Part shown: positions 24,440-33,868 of the stretch, in pieces
How positions within the stretch are numbered: the stretch's first letter is position 1
Layout: every line of letters starts with the position of its first letter
Origin: Phaseolus vulgaris
Taxonomy: Eukaryota > Streptophyta > Magnoliopsida > Fabales > Fabaceae
Direction: 5' to 3'
DNA length: 64,000 nucleotides
Assembly: GCF_000499845.2 (NCBI RefSeq)
Contig: NC_023758.2
Location: 15,079,927 to 15,143,926, forward strand
Translations under genes and position numbers: made by a program
The notes under the pieces: model-generated
Databases searched by the model: none
The model's input: the letters and a program-made list of their open reading frames with translations, nothing else
What the model was told of the DNA's origin: nothing

Positions 24440-25632
24440 TGTTGAACCAAGTGGTGTTCAAGCTTTGAAGAATCCAAATCCTTTGAAGGATGTTGAAGCC
24501 TTGGCTGTGCTTGATGTTGCTGTGCTGGTTTAGCTTAGTTCCGGGGTAGTTTGGATGTTGTAATCCACCCTTTGATTAAATCTAAAGCATAAGCATTCTC
24601 AATCTTTGTGAAAGTAAAATGTTTTCAAACTAAGTTAAAACAACCGATTGTTTTGTCGAAACAACCGATTGTTTATACTTAGGTGTTTTGAGAAAAAGAT
24701 TGAAAACTGTTTTTAAAATGGTTGAACTGTTAAGTACCAAAACAACCGATTGTTTCGAGGAAACAACCGATTGTTTGTTTTGGGACCATAACAGAAAAAC
24801 TGTTTTATCTTTGACTGAGCTTTAAATGATTTAACTGCTTATGCTCCAGTCATTAAATGCTTTGACCAATCTTTAAATGCAATTTAAGAGTTTGTTAAGA
24901 TTTGATAACAAACTACATCTTTGAATAAATTCAGAAAAACAGATTTGACAATTAATCTTTGACAAGTTTTTGCTAAGAGTTTTTTGAGTTTTTCAAAGAG
25001 CTGAGATTGCTAAGAGTTTGTGATTGATCAATGTGTATGGAATAGGATTCTGCTTGTATTGATTTCAGATTATCTTCTGTAACAAGTGTAATCCTTGTAC
25101 TCTGTTAAACAAGTTTCGTTTCTGTGTGTGCTGAGATTGGCTGTGTGTTCTTGAGGGGATCAAGATCAGCAATCTTAGTGTTGGTGTGTTGGCCAAGGAA
25201 AGTGTGTTTCTTGAGGTGTTCAAGGTCATTCTCTTGGTTGTTGTGTAAGTGATCAAGGTGTGATTGCTTAGTGGATTTCCTCAGGGTTTATGAGAAGACT
25301 GGATGTAGCTCTGAGTTTGGAGTGAACCAGTATAAACAATTGTGTACAATCTCTCTATCTCTAACTCTTTAAATTCAGTTTTATTTTGTTGTTAGCTGGT
25401 ATAAACAACCGAATGTTTCTGTGAAACAACCGAATGTTTCTGTGAAACAACCGATTGTTTCTGTGAAACAACCGATTGTTTTTCTGGTACTGCAGCTTTT
25501 GCTTGCTGTTTTGGCGAACTGAATTTCTGAATCAATTGTTTCTTGAGATAATTTCATTCTTGTTTGAAAAGTTTGCGAAAACCCTCTTTAAACAATTCAC
25601 CCCCCTCTAGTTTAAAGCCATCTATTCTAACA
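24440..25632 (+). repeat. 3' LTR of the nested element
   Basis: 1193 bp, the same ends as the 5' LTR. Differences from it include an extra TTAAATGCTTTGACC-type duplication near 24855 and an expansion of the AAACAACCGATTGTTT cluster near 25405-25480 to four copies, two of them changed to CCGAATG. The second pair (24740-24778) keeps the CCGATTG core that is mutated in the 5' LTR. Confidence 0.9.
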
Positions 25633-25710
25633 CCTTGTGGGATCAATATCCATCCTTAGGGAGAAATATTACTTTTGACAACGCAGTGCACTTGCCGTAA
25701 AAAGTCATCA

Positions 25711-26307
25711 CGTTCGCAGGTTGATGTATGCTCAAACTTGTACTAGACCATATATCGATTTTTTTGTTGGAATGCTGGGAAGGTATAAAAAAAATTACAT
25801 GCTCACTTATAGGAGATCTAATCACCTTGAGGTGATAGGATATTCATATTCAGATTATGCTGGATGTGTGGATACAAGAAAATCTACATTTAATTATTTG
25901 TTTCTTTTAGTTGGAGGAGAAATCTCATGGACGAGTGAGAAGCAATCTATCATTGTTGCATCCACTATGGAGGTTGAGTTTGTGGCATGTTTTGAGGTTA
26001 CTGTTCAGAGATTATGACTGCGAAACTTTATTCAAGACTTGGAATTGTCGATATTGCCAAGCCATTGAAAACTTATTATGATAATATCACACCAGTCTTC
26101 TTTTCTAAAACCGACAAGTATTCAAAGGGTGCTAAACACATGGAATTGAAATACCTTGCCGTTAAAGAAAAAGTTCAGAAACAAAGGTTGTCAATTGAAC
26201 ACATTAACACCAATCTTATGGTTGCAGATCCTTTGACTAAAGGTCTGCCACCAAAGACATTTAATGATCATGTTGAAAGAATGAGTGTTACTAAAAACCC
26301 TTGTTGA
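25711..26307 (+). pseudogene. Copia pol fragment, RNase H region (continuation of 16709-18060)
   Basis: After the nested insertions the Copia frame resumes with LMYAQTCTRPYIDFFVGMLGRY, then RNase H peptides SYSDYAGCVDTRKSTFNYLFLL and ISWTSEKQSIIVASTMEVEFVA, and, after a frameshift near 26014, the C-terminal part with ADPLTKGLPPKTF ending at 26307. The stop and shift show it is inactive. Confidence 0.85.
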
Positions 26308-27140
26308 CATTATGACTGAGTTTTATGCTCTTTATGTATTGGCACTCTGAGCTTATTAAATTACTGTTTCTGATATTTGCATCATGTTTTAGTGAATTAG
26401 TTGTTGTATATAAATAATGAGTTATGTTAATATAACAAGATTTGTCTTTGACTAAGATATTATTGTTGGACCATCATGAGCCTTTCATTTATAGGTCATA
26501 TTAAGTAGAAAACTAATATTATAGTACTTGAAAGAAATTATGCCGATTTAATGACGTAAAACCTCTATAAGACTCATATTAGCCTATACTTAATGATGAT
26601 ATAACCAATGCTTAAGATATTTCAACCTTATGTTATGTGCACTATATTTATGGTTTATTATCCATTAACGTAGTTCTACCACATTTGTCAATTGGGAGAA
26701 TGCAAAATATGCATATATATGGCCTACGTGGCATATATGTGGCTTAAAAAATAAATCATAAAATAAAAGATAATATTAGTTGGTTATGAAATTTGAAAAG
26801 GTAGTTTATGAAATTTGAAAAGGTAGTTTTGAAATTTGAGAAATTAGTTTCTAGATTTTAGGTACATTGATGGAATGTGCTGATTATTGTTTTTAAGAGA
26901 AAGAAATTGTTCCTCCTTCAACCAAGTACGTGAGATATTGTTCTCCATCAGAAAGTCTTGTAAAAATGAAAAAATGGTCAAGAAGGAGAAAATCAATTTT
27001 GTGATAATCTATTATCAACATATTAAAAAAAAATTCTCTATGGATCAAGATAATTAAATTTATGAGATTGTGAAAATCATATAATTCTAAAATCAAATAG
27101 AAAAAAAAACTTAAAAAAAAAACATTTAGCATGGTACACA
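26308..27140 (+). mobile_element. 3' end of the Copia element, probable LTR
   Basis: About 390 bases after pol, a purine stretch ATTGGGAGAA (26690-26699) is followed by TGCAAAATATGC, a typical Copia polypurine tract plus LTR start. A direct duplication of TATGAAATTTGAAAAGGTAG lies near 26785-26825. No 5' LTR remains for comparison, so the LTR's right boundary is uncertain. Confidence 0.4.
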
Positions 27141-27382
27141 CGACACAACTCGGTCTAAGAATAGGGTGTCGATTATTGCTAAGGTGTGTACATAATCAGT
27201 TATGAGAGATCACAGATTCGCCTCAAAATGGTTTGAAATTAAACAAAGAACCACGTATTCAAAATATAATGAAAGTAAACTAAATACCATTCACTAACCT
27301 TTTTCATTTGGTAGTGAATGAAAAACTTGAAACTTCATAAAACAAGATTTTATTTCCTCAATAACTTTTTCTCTTTTGAATT

Positions 27383-27619
27383 TCAAGTATCACCAGGAGT
27401 TCCCCCAAACACTTCAGTATGGATTATCTTTTGATATGATGATAGAACCCTCAATGAAGCGTTCAAGGGAACTCTAGGGAAAACCTGAAGTATATATATG
27501 CCTTTGTCATCTGCTTCATCAAAATCTTCTACTTCTTGCTTTGGAAACGTTTGCCAAGTTGTTATATTTATAGTGGTATTCTCTTGTAGCCAAAAAATAT
27601 CATCAGCAGCATAAACCAT
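27383..27619 (-). other. Unrecognised ORF, possible gene fragment
   Basis: A 78-codon frame on the minus strand starting MVYAADDIFWLQENTT and ending EVFGGTPGDT. Composition is balanced and protein-like (mixed hydrophobic and acidic residues, KQEVEDFDEADDKGIY), unlike the low-complexity frames nearby. I do not recognise the family. It could be an exon or exon fragment of a host gene captured or left in this spacer; no clear splice partners were found. Confidence 0.3.
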
Positions 27620-27639
27620 GCATTTAACCTAGACAGTGG

Positions 27640-27768
27640 TGAAGTGGGAATCATTAGGTCTAGCAGTCTCGATTTTCTTAATCTTTATAGTTGAATCATA
27701 TATCAGTCATCAATTTTTCATTTCTGGAATCTGGCATGCAAAGAATGTGGGTGGTATCCTACGTAAGA

Positions 27769-27814
<46 letters not shown>

Positions 27815-28418
27815 GATTCTACAATAGGTCACAATTCTTGTTGCCATAATTTGATAAAATATATATGAACCGTAAATGTAAATGCTCTTAATGCTGTTAC
27901 TTATGCTTAGGAATGAGTTTATTAAGAGAATAAGGTCGAGAACATTTGATTCTTTATAATGAAAGAATTGGAGTATTTGTTCATTTGAAAGTGGTCGAAG
28001 TGGATGGGTCAGAAAAGAATTAGAAAAGCTATGACAAGATATCATGGCCATTGGCAGCATTTTCAATGTTATTCTCTTCCCATCTTTCCCATAATTGTGA
28101 CCACATTCAACATCAATAGCTATTTAGTTATGTCAAACTTGAAGAATCAGATAAATTTATCATAAATTATAATTGTTTGGATACCTTTTTTTTATTAATT
28201 TATTTTGATATATTAAAAATGTAATTAAATTTTTTATTTATTCAATAATTAACATTTTTTTATAATTACTAATTTATTTCATAAAAACAGTATTTAAAAA
28301 AATTAAAATTAATATTTAAAATTGTATTTTATTAAAAAAAATTCAAAAAGTAATTTTTTAAAACAAATATTAAAAAATATTTTTGAAAACTTTAAAATAA
28401 ATTTTAAAAGAATTAATT
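27640..28418. repeat. AT-rich spacer with (TA)n microsatellite
   Basis: The (AT)n run at 27771-27813 is the only distinctive feature. The rest is AT-rich, with A/T homopolymers from 28190 on. Open frames that cross the microsatellite are artefacts. Confidence 0.6.
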
Positions 28419-28640
28419 CACTACAAGAAATGTGCTTATTAACATAGGAGACACAAGGTGAAAATAATTGACGCAAAAGTGGAGTTATCGTGAACTTAGC
28501 GTTTTATGAAATTTGAAAAGTAATATTGTGGACGCAAAAAGAAGCGTGAGCCTATGTTGGGACGCAAGTAGCGTCGGCTAAACAGTCACATAGATTGTGA
28601 AACCATGTAATTTTTACGTCGGTGTCCACACAAAATGGTA
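28419..28640 (+). mobile_element. CACTA-type 5' terminus
   Basis: CACTACAAGAAA at 28419-28430 is the canonical terminal inverted repeat of plant CACTA elements. It is followed by subterminal GACGCAA and TAGCGTC-like motifs up to about 28600. No matching right end is seen nearby. The Gypsy element at 28786 lies just downstream, and the remaining CACTA body may continue after 42601, but no transposase is recognisable there. Confidence 0.6.
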
Positions 28641-28846
28641 TTTTATATTATTTATTTATATTTGGTGTTTGTACAATCTTCAATGTAGCTTGCAGATGTT
28701 CTGGTTCTGGTTTGGGCATGAAAAGGAGCAGCTTATGCAGAAGACAAATTAGAATCAAAGTTGGAGACAATGGAGTGAAGGCGCATGATAATAGACTCAC
28801 AACCACAAGGCCCATTAGAAGGGTATCTAGGCCCATTTGGTTAAAT

Positions 28847-29950
28847 GGTTATGATCCTGCCGACAACTCAAGCGTGGAGGAATCGCTTCGCAGCTCTCTT
28901 CGCCCCGTCTACGCGACTGTGTTATCTGCAAAATCACCCTCAGAACCTTCTCTAGGATCTCCAAACGCAACCTGCAAAACACACAGACGGCGTCTCTAGC
29001 GGCCGTTTGCACTCTGACGATCAAGTTAGATCACAGAACCACCAATGAGAAAAACTAGTAGTGTGTGTGAAAACTCTTGCTCTCTTTTTTTCTATTTTTC
29101 TCTGAATCTCACCCTGATTCTCTTTTATGCCTCTCCCTGTATCTGGGCCTAACAGAATTCTGTTATGCCCCTCTGGCATGTGCCAGAACCCTGTTATGCT
29201 TTTCTGCGACAACGTACCTCCAGAATCAGTAGAGTGTGAGTGTCTGTGCGTGTCTGCGCGTCTCTGCGCTTGGCTGCGCTTGTCTGTACCCTTAGCGGTA
29301 CGGAGTGCACCTTTATCAAGACCGCGCCCTTCTCAGATGATGACACGTGGAGGCATGCAACTCACATCTAACCATACACGTGTCACTACTTGAAGGGCTC
29401 TAGTGCTTCTCTTTGTGCGCCTAAGTTATTCCCTTGCGGAGTAACTTAGCATATTTCTTCCATCTGGGTAAATCGCATACTCTCAGGAGGACGCCAGGTG
29501 TGGCTGGTCTATGCACACTCACCAAACGTTGCTCTCTGCGTAAACGGCTTACCTTTCACGGTGTCACGCACGTAATGGGTTGAGGGAATCACCAATCACT
29601 GACCGGTTTACTAGCTCCCTCAGGCCACTCTCGTGCACGATTCTCTGAGATGTGCTCATGCGAGGTCCATGCATAACGCTCTCGCTGGGAACCTCAGTCC
29701 CAGTTTAACTGCGTGAAACACGAGACCCCGATGACCATGCACCCGATGACTGATCAGTGCTCTATTGCTTCTCGCGTTCTGCCCCCAGGCGTTCATCTGG
29801 GAACTGATCTGTCGGTGGTCACTTGGTTACTGACAACCGATCACGTTCACCCTGATCTATCTGTCACCTGGTCCACGTGTCACCCTGCGAGTGGTCCACG
29901 TGGTTATCTTCTGTTGACGTCATCGACTACCGATGACCGACCGGATCACA
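28847..29950 (-). repeat. LTR in the left arm (Tat-like), facing left
   Basis: On the minus strand it starts TGTGATCCGG at 29950 and ends GGCAGGATCA at 28847, 1104 bp. A polypurine tract, CTAGGGGGCT on the minus strand (29951-29960), precedes it. A TATA-like GCATAAAAGAG (minus strand, near 29121-29130) would drive transcription leftward, followed by the conserved CGTC-GAGTGCAAACGGCCGC stretch near 29000. Confidence 0.8.
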
Positions 29951-30549
29951 AGCCCCCTAGTCTCGAGCTGTGAACTCGTTCTCAGCGAAGAGACTGAGTG
30001 GTCGTGCCCTCGGTCCACGTGGCATGTGGGCCACATTTCGTGCCACCTCACGTGCGGCCCCTTTAACGTTACAACCTCCTCCCTTAATCTTGCGACGCGT
30101 GGACGCATCAACGGTCAGTGTGGAGTGTCGCTAGCGCTTCCCTTTTTCAAATAGGCGCGCGCCTTCACTGTTTCTTCATCTTCTTCAATCAACTCTTAAA
30201 CTTTCTGCGAACTCTCTCTGCGCTTCCATCCTTCTTCCAGCTTTCTACCTTCAAGACTCTTGCGATCATTCAAAGGTATGGTTTTTCTTCTTCCTTGGTC
30301 CACTTAGGTTATTTTTACCGATTGCATTCATCTTTCTCGTTATCATGCATTCATCTTCTCTGTTTCCCTCTCTCGACCCGCGCTAGGGTTTTTCGCGTTC
30401 TTGCTCTGATTTCTGCTTCTCCTTCTTCCTCTTTTCACCTGGGCATTTCTTTCTCCTTCCCCTTCTCTGTTTTCACCGAACCATTCATCATTCCCTCTTC
30501 TTCCATTCATTCTGACTTTTCATTTTTCCTCCATTGCAGCTATCTCGCG

Positions 30550-32802
30550 ATGGCTCGCTTGAAACAAACTGCTCGCATTATTGCCTCGTCTTCTGGTGCA
30601 CAGCCTTCTGCAAGTGCGCCAGCTCCACCACCACCCGTTGCAACCTCCTACCACGACAACGCCAGGGTCTACGACTGGGCCCCCCTGGCGTTGCTCGCCG
30701 AAACCTCCACCCTACTGCCCCAGGGCCACCTCAAATCCCTGCTGAGCAACAACCCCGATGAGCCTTCTTGCGCCATCGACAGGGAAAACGATTTTAGCAT
30801 CCGAATCTGCATTCCTCCTCGAGGGATGCCCATCTGCGCGGACGATAGGGCCACCAATGGGGTGCCCTTCGTCTTCGTCTACTCTGCCATCTTCAAAAGG
30901 TTGAAGCTACGCCTGCCCTTCACCTTTTTCGAGAAGGAGCTGATGATGGAGTTGAACGTCGCACCCTGCCAACTCCATCCAAATGCCTGGGCTTTCATCC
31001 GGGCATTTGAAATTCTCTGCAATTACTTCGGGCATAACGCCTCCGTGGACGTGTTCCTCTACTTCTTCGAGGCGAAGAACCCTGGGGACAGGTCCTGGGT
31101 TAGTCTGAACGGGGTCGCTGGACGGGTGCTCTTGGGCCTGTATCAGCAATCCTTCAAAGATTGGAAAGGCAGGTTCTACATGATATCTGCCACCCCACAA
31201 AGTCCAACGTTGCTCGAGGGGTACCCCCTCTACTGGGTTCCTGTGGTTGAGTTCAAGAAACCCCGGGATCTCGAAGCCATGGCCCCCTACGAGCGCGAGC
31301 TATGTGGGTTGTTCCTGGGGGCCAAGTACAACTCTGCACTCCTTATCAAACATGAGTTCGATGTGTTGGCTCTGAAAAAATACATAGGTAGCTCTTCTTC
31401 TTCCACCTCTTAGGATACTTGCACATTCTCATACATGCTTGCATACATTTTGACTTACTTGCATAACTAGGCCATCTAACTCTTCTTTTTCCCTTCGATG
31501 TAGATACAATGTCAGGGAAGGATAGGAGGAAAGCTCTGCTGGAGCTTGCCAAACTCCGGGGGGCCAAAGGGATTGGCTCCTCTTCTTCCACCACCGATCC
31601 TATTGCAGCCCCTCCTCTCTCGGTCGCGCCAGCTGAAGGCCCCGAGCCAGGAAGGAAAAGAAGGAAGCTGGTGAAGGCCTTTCCTTCATCTGCTGCTGCT
31701 GCTGCTCCCTCAAAAGAAGAGTTGAGTTCTGGCTCTCCTCTTGTACACCGCAAGAGGAAACTACCAGCGGTTGAGGGGGCCTCATCTCTTCAACCTGGGG
31801 AGATTGAGGTGGTGGAGGTAGAGGAAGGTTCACCCCCTCCTCCCTCTACTCAACCTGCCCCAGTGCCCACATGCCTTCCCTCTCCCCGTCAACGGCCATC
31901 TCCAGCTCCTCGACCACCATCTCCCCCCCAGCAGGCCAATCTCTTGGTCAATCTGCTCCTCCTGCTGGGGGCGCTTCTGCTCATTCGGGGGTCTCCCACC
32001 ACCACTACCAACCTCCGCTGCTACTGCTGAATGTGGTGGGGCCAGCTAGCGACCAAGCGTCTCTAGGGCTAGCCATGAGAACTTCAGCCGGGTCATCACC
32101 TTGGTTCGACAGCTCATCTGCAACCGAGAGCTCGTCGAATGGAGCGGAGATGAGGTGGATATGCACCTGGCTAGGCAGATGGTGCTTTCTTTGGAGTTTT
32201 CCACCCAGCACCGCAAGCAAATAGCCCTGGAGAAGAGGGTAAAGGAGCTTGAGCATGACAAGGAGTCACTGCAAAGTGACTTCGAAGCTGCCCAAGGGTC
32301 CGTAGATCTGATGAGGGGCATGGTGGAAAAAACTAGGGGAGAGTACCTAGCGCAGGTCCAAGAGACCATCAAGACTGAGATCTTGATGGGGCAAGCCGTC
32401 AATTCACTGGACTGCGAGGTGGTGCAACTGCGGGCCGAGACCTCCTCCCTACGCCAACTGAACTCTCAACTAGTGGGGGAGCTCGAGTACACCAGGGAAG
32501 CGGCCGCTACTGGGGAGAAGAAACTTGAGGAGGTGGTGGGCAAACTGTCTGAAGCAAAGGGCCAATTGGAAGAAGCTGCCTCTTCCCTTGCTGCCCTTAC
32601 CACCGAGAAAAATGATGCGGAGGCCTCAAAGCAAAAACTAGAGGCTGAGAACGCCGATCTTATGAACGTGGGTGCTGACGCCCTTACTGACGGATTCGAG
32701 CTGGCGCTCGAGCAGATCCGATGCGTTCTCCCAGATTTGGACCTCTCGCAATTCAGCATTTATCACGAAGTGGTAGATGGAAAACTCACCCCTCCTCCTT
32801 GA
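30550..32802 (+). pseudogene. Transposase_28-like/coiled-coil protein gene, left-arm copy, frameshifted
   Basis: Same gene as 33869-36163. A 5' UTR intron runs from about 30276 to 30539. Exon 1 is 30550-31387 (start MARLKQTARIIASSSG), exon 2 starts at 31504; the junction codes KKYIDTMSG in frame. The first exon carries the putative gypsy-type transposon domain (FVYSAIFKRLKLRLPFTFFEKE, VAPCQLHPNAWAFIRAFEIL). Exon 2 has KRRKLVKAF and KRKLP basic patches, then two frame changes: one at a C-rich run near 31925 and one near 31990-32060, where the right-arm copy has extra sequence. The coiled-coil part is open again from about 32101 to 32802. The product would be truncated inside the proline-rich linker. 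Confidence 0.75.
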
Positions 32803-32898
32803 GCTCTTTCTCTCTTTTTTCTTTGTAATTTCACACTTCTGCATAATTTGTTGTACTTGAACTTGTATAAACTTTGTCGCTTAATATATACTAGTTTC

Positions 32899-33769
32899 AG
32901 AACAGAAGGATCCGAAAGGCGCCTCTATCCCTAGATGAGGGAAGAATGATCAGGTCAGGGAAAAGAAGAAAGGTAACATCGCCAGAACCTTATGGCGTGA
33001 AAGTTGAGACAGAGAAGGGGTTGTGCGGCGAGTACCAGATCAGAAGAGTTCCGGGCGATGACAGAAGTAGGGGGTATTTCACTTGGCAGATCAGGTAAAC
33101 TGTATTTTAATACTAGTTTGAGTCAAAACCTGCTGCTTAGTAAGTGATTTTATGTTAAGGTTTGTTGCCTTAAGTTCACAAGTTTTATTGAACGTCATCG
33201 CCGAAGAATTGATAGTTGCTCAAGTTTACTTTGAGTTAACAGTTTGCCAAGTTTGTTATAAGGTTAAACAACTTGCTCGAGTTAAAACATGGAGGGTCAA
33301 GTTCAAGTATTGCTGAGTTCACGCAGTTGAGCAAGTTTCGCCAAACAAGGTATCACCTCTGACGATCGATGCCCTTAGCGCTAGAGCGATAGAGAAGCAA
33401 AGTGAAGTACAAAGAACGATGACTGATGAGTTGTTGGTGGGTACGCTGCCTGAAGAACGATGACTGATGAGTTGTTGGTGGGTACGCTGCTTGAAGAACG
33501 ATGATTGATCAGTCTTTCCTTGTCGGAGGAAACTTTTCCAAACATATTCCTACACAACAAGCTAGCAGACAGGCTATGCCTTGTCAGTCATCCAGTACGA
33601 AGCGGTGCACAAGAACTGTTAAGGACGAAGCTAAGAGAGTTGTTAGTCGTGATCAAAGTAGAGGACAAGATCAAAGAAGGCAGATCGCGCTAAGCCTAAG
33701 CTGGTTAACAGTTAGTCGTGTGCAAAGAGAAAGAAAAAGCTTAAGAAAATGAGGAGAGAAAGATATGCG
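32899..33769. other. Spacer between the palindrome arms
   Basis: 871 bp of unique, moderately GC-rich sequence without a recognisable coding domain. A 41-bp unit beginning GAACGATGACTGATGAG is repeated at 33414 and 33455, with a partial third copy at 33496. Stretches such as GCTCAAGTTTACTTTGAGTTAACAG look like internal non-coding sequence of the same retroelement family, but I cannot align them to anything in the window. The open frames at 33501-33752 have no support as genes. Confidence 0.55.
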
Positions 33770-33868
33770 TTTGAAACTAGTATATATTAAGCGACAAAGT
33801 TTATACAAGTTCAAGTACAACAAATTGTGCAGAAGTGTAAAATTACAAAGAAAAAAGAGAGAAAGAGC

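Larger units (their letters stand above)
19128..25632 (+). mobile_element. LTR retroelement with gag and a 3' extra ORF but no pol (TSD CCTTG)
   Basis: Complete element of 6505 bp bounded by LTRs 19128-20267 and 24440-25632, with CCTTG at 19123-19127 and 25633-25637. A primer-binding-like stretch ATTGTCATCAAGAGC follows the 5' LTR (20268-20282), a variant of the initiator-Met-type site used by Copia elements. A polypurine tract ATAGGGGGAGAT (24428-24439) precedes the 3' LTR. Inside are a UBN2-type gag (20328 onwards) and a second ORF (22851-24032). Protease, integrase, RT and RNase H are absent, so it needs another element for mobility. Gag type and the extra ORF in the env-like position suggest a Sirevirus (Copia) relative; this is an inference. 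Confidence 0.9.
18061..25710 (+). mobile_element. Solo LTR interrupting Copia, itself split by a nested element
   Basis: The LTR begins TGATAAGGGTC at 18061 and ends AAAGTCATCA at 25710. It occupies 18061-19127 and 25638-25710, about 1140 bp once the nested element at 19128-25632 and its duplicated CCTTG are removed. The flanks are CATTC (18056-18060) and CGTTC (25711-25715), a 5-bp target duplication with one mismatch, and the Copia reading resumes directly after it. No internal domain belonging to this LTR is present. Confidence 0.75.

Noticed and set aside
19326..25480. Possible CRISPR-like array of repeated AAACAACCGATTGTTT
   Set aside because: This is plant nuclear DNA, spacing is a short fixed gap with no unique spacers, and copies sit inside a retroelement and its gag.
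30669..32844. Minus-strand frames opposite the transposon gene, and plus-strand frames opposite the right-arm gene (33827-35998)
   Set aside because: They are shadows of the GC-rich two-exon gene; splice signals and domain matches lie on the other strand.
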